Under the pieces are notes generated by a model. It worked only from the letters and a program-made list of their open reading frames with translations. It searched no databases and was not told the DNA's origin. DNA of 64,000 nt, taken from Rhizobium skierniewicense. GTDB taxonomy: Bacteria > Pseudomonadota > Alphaproteobacteria > Rhizobiales > Rhizobiaceae. Where the stretch lies: assembly GCF_014196515.1 (NCBI RefSeq), contig NZ_JACIDV010000002.1, positions 186,001 to 250,000 on the forward strand. Direction: 5' to 3'. The first letter of the stretch is position 1; each line of letters opens with the position of its first letter. A program made the translations under genes and the position numbers. Positions 35,897 to 44,754 of this stretch are shown one piece after another.

Positions 35897-37183
35897 TTAA
35901 AACCTGTCGCGCAAGGCGTACCATGAAAGCGCCAGAAACAAGAGGGGTGCCCGCAACGTCGTGCCGCCCGGAAAAGACGGCACATCCAGCGAAGCGAACT
36001 GATCCAACGCCTTGTCCTTCGCAATGACCATATCCGCATAGAGCTTGCCGCAATAATTGGATAACATCACGCCATGACCGGAATAGCCGCCGATGGACAT
36101 CACGCCCGGCATGACTTCGCGCACGAAGGGCTGGCGGTTGAGGGTGATGCCAACAGAGCCACCCCAGGCATGTGTCATCTCGACAGTGCTGAGCGCAGGA
36201 TAGATTTCGGCGATCTGCTTGCGGATGTGTTTGGAAATGTCGCGCGGTGAATCCGCTGTGTAGGCCTCACGCCCGCCAAACAGCAGACGATTGTCCGGTG
36301 TCTTTCGGAAATAGCGCACCACGAAACGGCTATCTGCAACCGCCTCTTTTCCGGGAATGATGGTCGGGAAGTCATCCAGCGGTACAGTTGCGCCGATGAA
36401 GGAGCGGATCGGCATGACATGCGCCGCCGTGACCGGCTCCAGATTGCCGATATAGGCATTGGTGGCGATCAGAACACGGTCGGCCGTGATGGTACCGGAC
36501 GGTGTTTCGATGAGCATCTTGCCGCCAGTCTGGCGAATGGATTTCGCAGGTGTCATCTCGAAGATTTGCGCCCCGACCGCTTTCGCCGCCTTTGCCAGAC
36601 CGATGATGAGCTTCAGCGGGTGGATGTGCCCGGTACCGGTATCGCGAACGCCGAAATGATAATGGTTGGAGCCAAGCCTTTCAGCCGTTTCAGCCTTCTC
36701 CATGAAGGAGACATGGGCGTAACCGTAGCGGCTGGTCATGGCGTCCACGCTTTTGCGATAGGCCTTCTCATAGGATGCCTTATGCAGGACGTTCAATTGC
36801 CCTGGCAGGAATTCCATATCGATGGCGTTGTCTCTGGCAAAACCCAGGACATAGTGCTTGGCGTTTTCGGCGATGTCGAACAGCGCCTTGGAACGCTGAA
36901 AGCCGATGTCCTTTTCCAGATCATCCGGCCATGCGCGCTGACCTGTCCCGAACTGTCCGCCATTGCGCCCGGATGCCCCATCGCCAAAACGATGGCCTTC
37001 GACAAGCGCTACGGACACGCCCGCCTTTGCCAGATTATAGGCCGCTTGCAAGCCGGTGAAGCCACCGCCGATCACCGCCACGTCCACCTTACGCGAGCCG
37101 TCCATCGCCGCATATTCGGGCCGCTCGCCCGAACTGTCCTGATACCAGGACATGCCGGGTGCAATAGGGCTTTGCCATGTCAT
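35897..37183 (-). CDS. FAD-dependent oxidoreductase (PuuB / gamma-glutamylputrescine oxidase-like)
   Basis: The 428-residue flavoprotein has the Rossmann motif VAVIGGGFTGLQAAYNLAKAG near residue 35, followed by the ASGRNGGQFGTGQ loop typical of PuuB-like and related DAO-family oxidases. C-terminal GYSGHGVMLSN matches the second FAD-binding region. It lies ten bases after a glutamine-synthetase-like gene; together they match the PuuA/PuuB pair of the gamma-glutamylated putrescine pathway. The precise amine substrate cannot be read from sequence. Confidence 0.85.
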   Translation of the reverse strand: MTWQSPIAPGMSWYQDSSGERPEYAAMDGSRKVDVAVIGGGFTGLQAAYNLAKAGVSVALVEGHRFGDGASGRNGGQFGTGQRAWPDDLEKDIGFQRSKALFDIAENAKHYVLGFARDNAIDMEFLPGQLNVLHKASYEKAYRKSVDAMTSRYGYAHVSFMEKAETAERLGSNHYHFGVRDTGTGHIHPLKLIIGLAKAAKAVGAQIFEMTPAKSIRQTGGKMLIETPSGTITADRVLIATNAYIGNLEPVTAAHVMPIRSFIGATVPLDDFPTIIPGKEAVADSRFVVRYFRKTPDNRLLFGGREAYTADSPRDISKHIRKQIAEIYPALSTVEMTHAWGGSVGITLNRQPFVREVMPGVMSIGGYSGHGVMLSNYCGKLYADMVIAKDKALDQFASLDVPSFPGGTTLRAPLLFLALSWYALRDRF

Positions 37184-37193
37184 GTGCGGCCCC

Positions 37194-38630
37194 TCATACG
37201 TTCAACAGCAGGAATTCCCGTTCCCACGGGCTGATCACCTGCATGAAGGTCTCGAACTCGCCTCGCTTCAGACCAGCATAAAGGCCGACGAATTCATGCC
37301 CGAAGACACGCTCCAGCTGCGGTTCGCCTTCCAGAAGCGCTACAGCCTCTAGAAGACCGCGTGGCAATTCGATGGAACCTTCGTTGGCCGTCTCGTAGGT
37401 CGGTTCGGTCGGCTCGATATTGTTCATGATGCCAAGCCAGCCGCAGGCGAGAGACGCAGCGATGGCCAGATACGGGTTGGCATCGGAACTTGGCAGACGG
37501 TTTTCCACACGCCGTGCTGAAGGACCTGATATCGGAACGCGGAACGCGGTCGTGCGGTTATCATAGCCCCAGGCATTGTTGACCGGGCAGGCCATGTCGG
37601 GCGTCAGGCGGCGGTAGGAGTTGACGTAAGGCGCCAGCATCACCAGCGCGTTCGGCACATAACGCTGCATGCCGCCCACAAAGGAGAAAAACTCCTTGGA
37701 AGGGCTGCCATCCTTGTTGGAAAACACGTTTTCACCGGTCTCGATATCGACAACCGACTGGTGAATATGCATGGCCGAGCCGGGCATGCCCTGCATGGGC
37801 TTGGCCATGAAGGTGGCATAGATGCCATGTTTCAGCGCCGCCTCGCGAATGGTGCGCTTGAACAGGAAGACCTGATCGGCCAGTTCTATGGGGTCACCGT
37901 GGCGCAGGTTGATTTCCAGCTGCGCCGGACCCTCTTCATGGATCAGCGTGTCAATTTCCAGACCCTGCTTTTCCGAGAAGTGGTAGATGTCGTCGATCAA
38001 TTCGTCGAATTCATTAATCCCGGCAATCGAATAGCTCTGCCCGCCGACGATCGAGCGGCCCGAGCGCCCCTTTGGCGGATGCAGCGGGTAATCCGGGTCA
38101 TCGTTCATGGCGACGAGATAGAACTCGATTTCTGGCGCAACGACCGGCTTCCAGCCCTTGTCCTTGTAGAGGTCGAGCACGTTCCGCAACACGTTGCGCG
38201 GTGTGTAAGGAACGAAAGCGCCTTCCTGATCCACCACATCGCAGATGACCTGCGCGGTAGGGTCGCTTTCCCATGGAACGACGCAGAGTGTTGAAAGATC
38301 GGGAACAAGCTTCAGGTCGCTATCACGGGGCTCATAACGGAAGTTCGCCGTCTCATCCGGGTATTCGCCAGAGATCGTGTGGCGGTAGAGGGCAGACGGA
38401 AGCGCAAGGGATGTGTCGCCGGTAAATTTGGATGTCGGCATCATCTTGCCGCGGGGAACGCCCGCAAGGTCCGGCGTGATGCACTCGATATCCTCGATGC
38501 CGCGAGCTTTCAGCCACTGCGCGGCTTCACGCCATGTGGAGCAACCGCGTGTCGGAGAGACATCGACAGGTATTTTCTTTGCCATGTTTGCCGGTTTTTT
38601 CGGACGGAGCATGGTTTTCTTGGGAGGCAT
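37194..38630 (-). CDS. Glutamine synthetase family protein (PuuA-like gamma-glutamylpolyamine synthetase)
   Basis: The 478-residue enzyme has the GS catalytic fold. Conserved parts are APEIEFYLVAM (metal-binding Glu), EEGPAQLEINLRHGD, the histidine-containing GSAMHIHQSV, and NNAWGYDNRTTAFRVP. The N-terminal domain with ITPDLAGVPRGK is typical of the GlnT/PuuA branch rather than assimilatory GlnA. No Tyr-adenylylation site typical of GlnA is evident. Its neighbour is a PuuB-like oxidase, which favours a role in gamma-glutamyl-polyamine or -amine catabolism. It is the first gene of the pair. Confidence 0.85.
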   Translation of the reverse strand: MPPKKTMLRPKKPANMAKKIPVDVSPTRGCSTWREAAQWLKARGIEDIECITPDLAGVPRGKMMPTSKFTGDTSLALPSALYRHTISGEYPDETANFRYEPRDSDLKLVPDLSTLCVVPWESDPTAQVICDVVDQEGAFVPYTPRNVLRNVLDLYKDKGWKPVVAPEIEFYLVAMNDDPDYPLHPPKGRSGRSIVGGQSYSIAGINEFDELIDDIYHFSEKQGLEIDTLIHEEGPAQLEINLRHGDPIELADQVFLFKRTIREAALKHGIYATFMAKPMQGMPGSAMHIHQSVVDIETGENVFSNKDGSPSKEFFSFVGGMQRYVPNALVMLAPYVNSYRRLTPDMACPVNNAWGYDNRTTAFRVPISGPSARRVENRLPSSDANPYLAIAASLACGWLGIMNNIEPTEPTYETANEGSIELPRGLLEAVALLEGEPQLERVFGHEFVGLYAGLKRGEFETFMQVISPWEREFLLLNV

Positions 38631-38661
38631 AAATCACCGGCTGTGTGTTTCGATTGGCACT

Positions 38662-38689
38662 ATCATAGCCAGACTTTGTCATTTGGCAA
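38662..38689 (-). promoter_or_regulatory. Predicted promoter of the GS-like/oxidase operon
   Basis: On the minus strand TTGCCA (38684-38689) and TATGAT (38662-38667) are 16 bases apart, 31 bases upstream of the GS-like ATG. The boxes match sigma70 consensus at four and five positions. No operator is apparent. Confidence 0.45.
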
Positions 38690-38758
38690 AAGGGGGAGCG
38701 CCATTGACAACAAGCCTGACTTCTAAAAGAGGAAGTACACTGAAACTAGGGAAACTCC

Positions 38759-39943
38759 ATGACGGAAAAATGTAACGTGCTGATATTGGGCGCTGGGGCG
38801 GCTGGCATGATGTGCGCCCTCCGCGCCGGGCAGCGTGGCCGCTCCGTCATCATCCTCGATCACGCCAAGGCGCCGGGCGAGAAGATCCGCATTTCCGGCG
38901 GCGGGCGTTGCAATTTCACCAACATCCACGCAGGCCCGAAAAACTATCTATCGAACAATCCCCATTTCGCCAAGTCGGCCTTGGCGCGCTACACGCCACG
39001 CGATTTCGTATCGCTTGTCGAAAAGCACCGCATTGCCTTTCACGAAAAGGCACTGGGTCAGCTTTTCTGCGACGACAGTGCCAAGGATATCATCCGCATG
39101 CTGCTGAGCGAAATGCAGGCGGTGGGTGCGAAGCTCAGGCTATCGACGGATATCTCCACGGTCGAAGCCATTCCGACCGGCGGTTTTCGCGTTTTCACCT
39201 CAGCGGGTGTCATTGAAACGGAAAGTCTGGTTCTGGCCACTGGTGGAAAATCTATTCCAAAAATGGGCGCGACCGGCTTTGCCTATCGTATTGCCGAACA
39301 GTTCGGCCTCGATCTCATCGAGACACGCCCCGGACTTGTACCGCTGACGCTCGAACCCACACAACTGGAAAAGCTCTCGGCTCTCTCTGGCATTGCCGTT
39401 CCCGCCGAAATTTCCCATGGGAAGACCGGGTTCAAGGAGGCATTGCTGTTCACCCATCGTGGCTTGAGCGGGCCGTCTGTTCTGCAAATCTCGTCCTACT
39501 GGCGTGAGGGCGATGAGATCAGGTTGAAAATGGAGCCTGATCTCGATGTTATCGGTCACTTGAAGACGGCGAAAAAAGCCAATGGTCGTCAGTCTGCCCA
39601 GACGGCCCTTGGTGACATTCTGCCGAAACGACTGGCGCAGCATGTGGCGGAGCGAGCGGGCGTCACCGGCAATATTGGCGATATGTCCGACAGGACCTTA
39701 TCGGCACTGACCGCTGCCGTGCAGGAGTGGACCATCAAACCATCAGGTTCCGAAGGTTATCGCACGGCGGAAGTCACACTCGGCGGCGTCGACACGACAA
39801 ATCTCGACTCCAAATCCATGCAGGCGAAAAACGTGCCGGGTCTCTATTTCATCGGTGAATGTGTGGATGTCACAGGCTGGCTGGGCGGCTATAATTTCCA
39901 ATGGGCATGGGCATCCGGCCACGCCGCCGGAGAATCTGTCTGA
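38759..39943 (+). CDS. BaiN/HI0933-family flavoprotein
   Basis: The 394-residue protein belongs to the HI0933/BaiN NAD(P)/FAD-dependent oxidoreductase family. The dinucleotide motif is VLILGAGAAGMMCALRAGQRG (residues about 7-27, read in part), then EKIRISGGGRCNFTN, the family hallmark. The closing GLYFIGECVDVTGWLGGYNFQWAWASG is also diagnostic. Substrate is unknown for most members. AGGGAAAC precedes the ATG. It diverges from the GS-like operon. Confidence 0.9.
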   Translation: MTEKCNVLILGAGAAGMMCALRAGQRGRSVIILDHAKAPGEKIRISGGGRCNFTNIHAGPKNYLSNNPHFAKSALARYTPRDFVSLVEKHRIAFHEKALGQLFCDDSAKDIIRMLLSEMQAVGAKLRLSTDISTVEAIPTGGFRVFTSAGVIETESLVLATGGKSIPKMGATGFAYRIAEQFGLDLIETRPGLVPLTLEPTQLEKLSALSGIAVPAEISHGKTGFKEALLFTHRGLSGPSVLQISSYWREGDEIRLKMEPDLDVIGHLKTAKKANGRQSAQTALGDILPKRLAQHVAERAGVTGNIGDMSDRTLSALTAAVQEWTIKPSGSEGYRTAEVTLGGVDTTNLDSKSMQAKNVPGLYFIGECVDVTGWLGGYNFQWAWASGHAAGESV

Positions 39944-40058
39944 GCCGCCGACATCTTAAGGCCTTATTAAGAGACGCGGAGTCATGCTGATCGAATGCCA
40001 GCACAACGCAAGTTGATACATGATGTCCCGCTGGACGCCGGAACCCGGCATCGATCGG

Positions 40059-40385
40059 TTATGTTTCTCGTTCAGGAAGCCGCTCATGATGATGTCCAGA
40101 AAACCTGCCCGTGCCATCGCAATTGCTCGCACTGCCAATGACAACGCCCAATACGCCTTCCGCCTGAGCCTGATCGCTAGCGGCGCGATTGCTGCGTTTC
40201 TGGTGCTGTTGCACTAAGCTTTTCAGCGCATGGCCGCAAACTATAATCGCTGATTTGATCAGTCGCCACGGCGTCGACGCGCGCGCTGCGTCCGCATAAA
40301 ACCTGTCCTCTTCCTCTCTTGGGTTTCGTGCCGCATCAGGATGGGTAATCTTCAGTAAAGCCAATGCTGAATAAAGCTCCTGCAT
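40059..40385 (-). CDS. Hypothetical small protein, overlapping an opposed small ORF
   Basis: ATG at 40385 is preceded by ACGGAGG with a five-base spacer, an excellent ribosome site. The first 60 residues (ELYSALALLKITHPDAAR, then DRFYADAARASTPWRLIKSAI) look like a genuine soluble protein. The last half, antisense to the small forward ORF at 40086-40217, is low in structure and may be a read-through. The family is unrecognised. It diverges from the LysR gene at 40469. Confidence 0.4.
   Translation of the reverse strand: MQELYSALALLKITHPDAARNPREEEDRFYADAARASTPWRLIKSAIIVCGHALKSLVQQHQKRSNRAASDQAQAEGVLGVVIGSASNCDGTGRFSGHHHERLPERET
40086..40217 (+). CDS. Putative 43-residue single-pass membrane protein
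   Basis: Three consecutive ATGs at 40086 follow AGGAAG with six-base spacing. The product has a basic, polar N-terminus containing ARAIAIARTANDNAQYAFRL and one hydrophobic helix (about residues 26-41, SLIASGAIAAFLVLL). Length and topology suit a small inner-membrane protein. It overlaps the 3' half of an opposing small ORF, so at least one of the two may be non-functional. Confidence 0.45.
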   Translation: MMMSRKPARAIAIARTANDNAQYAFRLSLIASGAIAAFLVLLH

Positions 40386-40468
40386 AAACGCCTCCGTAAT
40401 GTGAGGCTTCAGCATGAGCGATATTTTTCGATTTATATGCAGCTGAAAATGCCCTATGTTTTTCATTT

Positions 40469-41341
40469 ATGAAAAACCTTGGCTGGGATGCATTTCAGAT
40501 ATTCCTTGACGTCGCGCGCAGTGGCGGCCTGACCGGTGCCACAGCAACGTCGGGCCTCAGCGCTGCGACCATTGGGCGGCGGATGCTGGAGTTGGAGCGG
40601 TCGCTCGGCAAATCCCTGTTCATCCGAAGCCAGACCGGTTACGTGCTGACCGCCGATGGCAGGGCGCTTCTTGACCAGCTTCAGAGCATGGAAGGCGCCG
40701 CTCGCAACATCGATGGTTGGCGCAAATCCGGTGCCGGTTCATCGCTGGTCCGCATCGCGGCGGGCACATGGAACGCGCACCTGCTGACAACCAATTTTTC
40801 GGCGATCTGCAATGAGCGGGATGATTTCCGGGTCGATCTGTTCGTGGCGGAACAACGTGCCAGCCTCGCACACCGCGAAAACGATATCGGCATTCGCGCA
40901 TTCGAACCGGAAGAGCGCAATCTTGCCGCCATCAAAACCGGGAACGTGGCCTACGCGGCCTATCGCTTACGCAATGCGCCAGCGTCGATCGGTGACAGAT
41001 GCGTTGCCGTTGCAAAGGAAAACGCGATTTCCGCCTATTTGCGTTGGCCGCACGAAAACAGGAGCGACAGCATCATGGTAACCGTCAACCGCCCGATTGT
41101 GCTGCTGGACCTTGCTCTGGCAGGTGCGGGTGTCGCGGTGCTGCCGTGTTTCATCGGGGATGGAGACCCGCGCCTGGTGCGGGAAGGTGGCGAGATCGAA
41201 GAGCTGCGCCACCGCCAATGGATCGTCATGAACAACGAAGACCGCCACCGTCGCGATATCCGGACGGTGGCAGATCGAATGGTGAAGCTGATCAAGGATC
41301 ACCCCGATCTCTACGCCGGACGGCATATCCGCCCGGTTTGA
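40469..41341 (+). CDS. LysR-family transcriptional regulator
   Basis: The 290-residue protein has an N-terminal winged helix-turn-helix of LysR type: WDAFQIFLDVARSGGLTGA, LSAATIGRRMLELERSLGKSLF, then a linker helix and a LysR substrate-binding domain (about 90-285). The recognition region is GLSAATIGRRML. The effector is unknown. Its likely targets include the divergent small gene at 40385 or genes elsewhere; it converges with the small aceA-downstream gene. Confidence 0.85.
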   Translation: MKNLGWDAFQIFLDVARSGGLTGATATSGLSAATIGRRMLELERSLGKSLFIRSQTGYVLTADGRALLDQLQSMEGAARNIDGWRKSGAGSSLVRIAAGTWNAHLLTTNFSAICNERDDFRVDLFVAEQRASLAHRENDIGIRAFEPEERNLAAIKTGNVAYAAYRLRNAPASIGDRCVAVAKENAISAYLRWPHENRSDSIMVTVNRPIVLLDLALAGAGVAVLPCFIGDGDPRLVREGGEIEELRHRQWIVMNNEDRHRRDIRTVADRMVKLIKDHPDLYAGRHIRPV

Positions 41342-41350
41342 GGTTTAGGA

Positions 41351-41596
41351 TCAGGCCGCAGCCTTGCCCTGTGCAACGATAACCGGGATCATCAGATCGC
41401 CCCAGTTTCCATCACCGCCGTGGTGGCGGGCGGAACGGACGAGTTCGACCGAAACGCCGGCCTCGACTGCGTTCATGACCGCCTGGTTAAGGCGATGCAG
41501 GTCGTTGGCCAGCATGCGGATCGCGCTTTGCTGGTCCTGGCTCATGGACGAGGATTGTTCCTCGGTGCGTTCCTTGACTCTCGAAATCGAAGCCAT
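41351..41596 (-). CDS. Small conserved hypothetical protein downstream of aceA
   Basis: This 81-residue soluble protein starts at ATG 41596 after a strong GGAGGAAAAGAC. It is mostly helical with a Gln/Ser-rich N-terminus and a LANDLHRLNQAVMNAVEAGVSVEL core, ending with a HHGGDGNWGDLMIPVIV strand. No domain recognised. It lies 88 bases after aceA on the same strand, so it may be co-transcribed with isocitrate lyase. A role in acetate metabolism is only suggested by position. Confidence 0.65.
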   Translation of the reverse strand: MASISRVKERTEEQSSSMSQDQQSAIRMLANDLHRLNQAVMNAVEAGVSVELVRSARHHGGDGNWGDLMIPVIVAQGKAAA

Positions 41597-41684
41597 TGTC
41601 TTTTCCTCCGTTCAATGGGGTTGAAGCTTGTTTGTTGCATGTCGTTATCGCAAAACCGCTTTACACTTTCGCGCGACATGCTTG

Positions 41685-42974
41685 TCATTCGGCTGCAGGG
41701 CGGAACTGGTCGTGTTCAGTCGATTCTTTCATGGCGGTGGTGGATGATGTGCCGCCGGATATGGCCGCCGAAACCGCATCGAAATAGCCGGTGCCGACTT
41801 CGCGCTGGTGCTTGGTGGCGGTGTAGCCGTTGATTTCGGCGGCGAATTCCGCTTCCTGAAGCTCCGAATAGGCTGCCATCTGCCGGTCCTTGTAGCCGCG
41901 TGCCAGTTCGAACATGCCGTAGTTGAGCTGATGAAATCCGGCAAGGGTAATGAACTGAAACTTGTAACCCATGGCGCCCAATTCGCGCTGGAACTTGGCA
42001 ATCGTCGCATCATCCAGGTGCTTCTTCCAGTTGAAGGACGGTGAGCAATTATAGGCCAGCTTTTTGCCCGGATGCGCCTTGTGGACACCCTCTGCAAAGC
42101 GTTTGGCCTGCTCCAGATCCGGCTTGGAGGTCTCGCACCAGATGAGATCGCAGTAGGGCGCATAGGCATTGGCGCGGGCAATGCAGGGCTCGAGACCGTT
42201 CTTGACCTGATGGAAGCCCTCGACGGTGCGGCCCGCATCGTAATCCACGAAAGGCTGGTCGCGCTCATCGATGTCAGAGGTCAAAAGCCGTGCGGCTTCG
42301 GCATCCGTGCGGGCAATGACCAACGTTGGCGTCCCCATGACGTCGGCTGCCAGGCGCGCTGCCGTCAGGTTGCGGATATGCGCCGCTGTCGGGATCAGAA
42401 CCTTGCCGCCGAGATGGCCGCACTTCTTTTCAGACGCCAGCTGGTCTTCGTAGTGAACACCGGCAGCACCGGCCTCAATGAATGCCTTCATGATTTCAAA
42501 GGCGTTCAACGGTCCCCCGAAGCCAGCTTCCGCATCGGCTACGATCGGCGCAAACCATGTGTCGACGGAGAGGCCTTTGCCTTCGGATGTCTCGATCTGG
42601 TCAGCGCGCTGCAATGTCTTGTTGATGCGCTTTGCCAGTTCCGGCGCGGCATTGGCCGGGTATAGCGATTGGTCGGGGTACATGGATGATGCGGTGTTGG
42701 CGTCAGCCGCAACCTGCCAGCCGGAAAGATAGATCGCTTTCAAACCGGCGCGAACCATCTGCATGGCTTGATTGCCGGAGAGCGCGCCGAGCGCATTGAT
42801 GTAGCTTTCCCCGTTGATGAGCTGCCATAGCCGGTTGGCACCCATTTCGGCCAGCGAATAATGGATCTCGACAGAGCCGCGCAGCTTCTCGACATCCGCT
42901 GCCGTGTAGGTCCGCTCGATGCCATCAAAACGACCCTTCGGGGCGTTCGGTACAAGCTTGTAAAAATCCGTCAT
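41685..42974 (-). CDS. aceA: Isocitrate lyase
   Basis: AceA cleaves isocitrate to glyoxylate and succinate, the first glyoxylate-shunt enzyme, needed on acetate and fatty acids. The 429-residue protein has the active-site motif [14 protein letters not shown] with the catalytic cysteine, the [12 protein letters not shown] context and [12 protein letters not shown] near residue 315. Length is that of short-type bacterial isocitrate lyases. It is transcribed away from a short-chain acyl regulator, the likely controller. Malate synthase is not present here. Confidence 0.97.
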   Translation of the reverse strand: MTDFYKLVPNAPKGRFDGIERTYTAADVEKLRGSVEIHYSLAEMGANRLWQLINGESYINALGALSGNQAMQMVRAGLKAIYLSGWQVAADANTASSMYPDQSLYPANAAPELAKRINKTLQRADQIETSEGKGLSVDTWFAPIVADAEAGFGGPLNAFEIMKAFIEAGAAGVHYEDQLASEKKCGHLGGKVLIPTAAHIRNLTAARLAADVMGTPTLVIARTDAEAARLLTSDIDERDQPFVDYDAGRTVEGFHQVKNGLEPCIARANAYAPYCDLIWCETSKPDLEQAKRFAEGVHKAHPGKKLAYNCSPSFNWKKHLDDATIAKFQRELGAMGYKFQFITLAGFHQLNYGMFELARGYKDRQMAAYSELQEAEFAAEINGYTATKHQREVGTGYFDAVSAAISGGTSSTTAMKESTEHDQFRPAAE

Positions 42975-43044
42975 ATCTCTCTCCCTTTGTCACGATGTCG
43001 TTGACTGATCCACTCCCGATCAATCAACATGCGATGTGAAACTA

Positions 43045-43056
43045 TTTACAATTTAC
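43045..43056. promoter_or_regulatory. TTTACAA repeat upstream of aceA
   Basis: TTTACAATTTAC contains the reverse complement of the TTGTAAA element that recurs three times at 43131-43158. It lies 71-82 bases upstream of the aceA ATG. Shared element and opposite orientation suggest it is bound by the regulator encoded next door. Confidence 0.4.
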
Positions 43057-43130
43057 TGCCGTCCGCCGCCAGTTCAAAAGCAATATCAGTAACTTGAAAG
43101 AGGTCATGCTGTAGGAAATTTGACATCAGA

Positions 43131-43158
43131 TTTTGTAAAATTGTAAATCTTGTAAAAA
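43131..43158. promoter_or_regulatory. Three TTGTAAA repeats upstream of the acyl regulator
   Basis: TTGTAAA occurs at 43133, 43141 and 43150, the first within TTTGTAAA, spaced eight and nine bases. This resembles the TTTGCAAA-type sites that I recall for the short-chain acyl regulator PccR of Rhodobacter. Position 46 bases before the regulator start and 157 before aceA fits autoregulation and control of aceA. This is inference from resemblance. Confidence 0.5.
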
Positions 43159-43204
43159 TGACTGGCTGGGTTATTCTGCCTCCATCGTGTCAGGGGAGGC
43201 GTTG

Positions 43205-44620
43205 GTGGAAGCAAAGATTTTCGCAGGCGCGCGCGTGCGCCGTGTTCGCAACGGGTTGGGGCTGACGCAGACCGCCATGGCGCAGGCCTTGTCGATTTCC
43301 CCATCCTACCTCAACCTCATCGAGCGCAACCAGCGTCCGCTGACAGTGCAACTGCTCCTCAAACTCAGCTCTGTCTATAAGGTCGATCTGGATGACCTGC
43401 AGGGTGAAAGCGGCGGTATGGCCAGGCAGTTGCGGGAGGTCTTCGCTGATCCGCTGCTGGCAGGCGAAGTGCCATCGGGCCAGGAGCTTGTCGAGGTGGC
43501 GGAAGCAGCGCCCAATGCGGCCAGCGGAATCGCCAAGCTTTACCGTGCCTATAAAGAGCAGGCGCAGCGCCTCACGGATCTCTCGGACCTTTTGGCGCGG
43601 GAGGGGCACCAGACGACGCTCTCCGCCACCCGCCTGCCAATCGATGAGGTGCGAGAGATATTCGAGCGCCGCGCCGCACATTTCGTAGAGCTGGATGCGG
43701 CCGCAGAACGTTTTCATGCCACGCTTTTACCGGGCGATGATCTGGCTCAGGCATTGAAAGGCTGGCTTCAGAAAAACCACGGCGTCGTGGTCCGCTCCAT
43801 GCCTGTTCATGCCATGCCGAACCTGCGCAGACGTTACGACCGGCATTCCATGCGGCTGTTTCTCTCCGAACGCCTGTCACCGCAGGATCAGTTGCGGGAG
43901 CTTGCCATGGAGGCCTGTCTTCTGGCGCTGACGGATGAGATTGGCACGGAGTTGCAAGCGCTGAGCCTATCCGGTGAAGAGGCAAAGCGCATCGCCCGGT
44001 TCGAGCTTGCCCGCTATGCCGCACATGCGTTGATGATGCCCTATGGCGCGTTTCTGGCCGCTGCCCAGCGCGCGCGCTATGACATCGATATCTTGCGTGG
44101 TCGCTTCAACGTGTCCTTCGAGCAGGCCGCCAACCGCCTCGTCACGCTGGTGCGGCCCGGTGCCGCAGGCATTCCGTTCTTTCTGATGGAAATCGACAGC
44201 GCCGGAAACCGCTTTCGCAAGGCGGGTGCGCAAGGGTTCCCGCAGGCCGGGTTCGGCGGACTGTGCGTAAAGCTGAATGTGCACGCTGCCTTTTCCCAGC
44301 CGGGGCAGGTGCTGGCGGAACAGGTGGAGATGCCGGATGGTAGTGCCTATCTCACCGTTGCACGGTCTCTGGATGGCCCGCAGGCGGGGTTCGGAGAACG
44401 CATTCGCCGCACGGCTGTCATGGTCGCCTGCGATGCCGCGCTGGCGAAAGAAACGGTTTATGGCGATGTGGTCGGCATCAAGGCAGGCAGCATCGCTATC
44501 GGCCCATCCTGTCGGCTTTGCGAGAGGCAGGGCTGTCTTTCACGTGCGGAGGCGCCGCTAACGCGTCCGTTGGGGCTGGACGAGATGGTGACGGGCCTGA
44601 GTGTTTTCGATTTTCAGTAA
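43205..44620 (+). CDS. XRE-family short-chain acyl regulator (ScfR/RamB type)
   Basis: The 471-residue protein has an N-terminal XRE helix-turn-helix (about residues 5-60: GARVRRVRNGLGLTQTAMAQ, SISPSYLNLIERNQRPLT), a middle IrrE/M78-like region (about 150-290) and a C-terminal DUF2083 domain with the paired cysteines CRLCERQGC. This architecture defines ScfR/RamB regulators that sense acyl-CoA. Divergent orientation with aceA supports control of the glyoxylate shunt. GTG at 43205 is chosen because AGGGGAGG lies five bases before it; GTG at 43187 would place the ribosome site inside the gene. Confidence 0.88.
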   Translation: MEAKIFAGARVRRVRNGLGLTQTAMAQALSISPSYLNLIERNQRPLTVQLLLKLSSVYKVDLDDLQGESGGMARQLREVFADPLLAGEVPSGQELVEVAEAAPNAASGIAKLYRAYKEQAQRLTDLSDLLAREGHQTTLSATRLPIDEVREIFERRAAHFVELDAAAERFHATLLPGDDLAQALKGWLQKNHGVVVRSMPVHAMPNLRRRYDRHSMRLFLSERLSPQDQLRELAMEACLLALTDEIGTELQALSLSGEEAKRIARFELARYAAHALMMPYGAFLAAAQRARYDIDILRGRFNVSFEQAANRLVTLVRPGAAGIPFFLMEIDSAGNRFRKAGAQGFPQAGFGGLCVKLNVHAAFSQPGQVLAEQVEMPDGSAYLTVARSLDGPQAGFGERIRRTAVMVACDAALAKETVYGDVVGIKAGSIAIGPSCRLCERQGCLSRAEAPLTRPLGLDEMVTGLSVFDFQ

Positions 44621-44667
44621 GGCGCTGCACACAGTTGTTTGAAATTGCCGCGCTGCACATTTCCCGC

Positions 44668-44696
44668 TTGCCGATACAAGTTTTCCTTTCTAGTCT
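44668..44696 (+). promoter_or_regulatory. Predicted potF promoter
   Basis: TTGCCG (44668-44673) and TAGTCT (44691-44696), 17 bases apart and preceded by C as in rhizobial promoters, lie 58 bases upstream of the potF ATG. AGGAG sits ahead of that ATG. Confidence 0.35.
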
Positions 44697-44754
44697 CTGA
44701 CAAAACAAGGGGATCACGCGTCTTTCCCAAGGCTGCGTCCAAACAGGAGTTACC

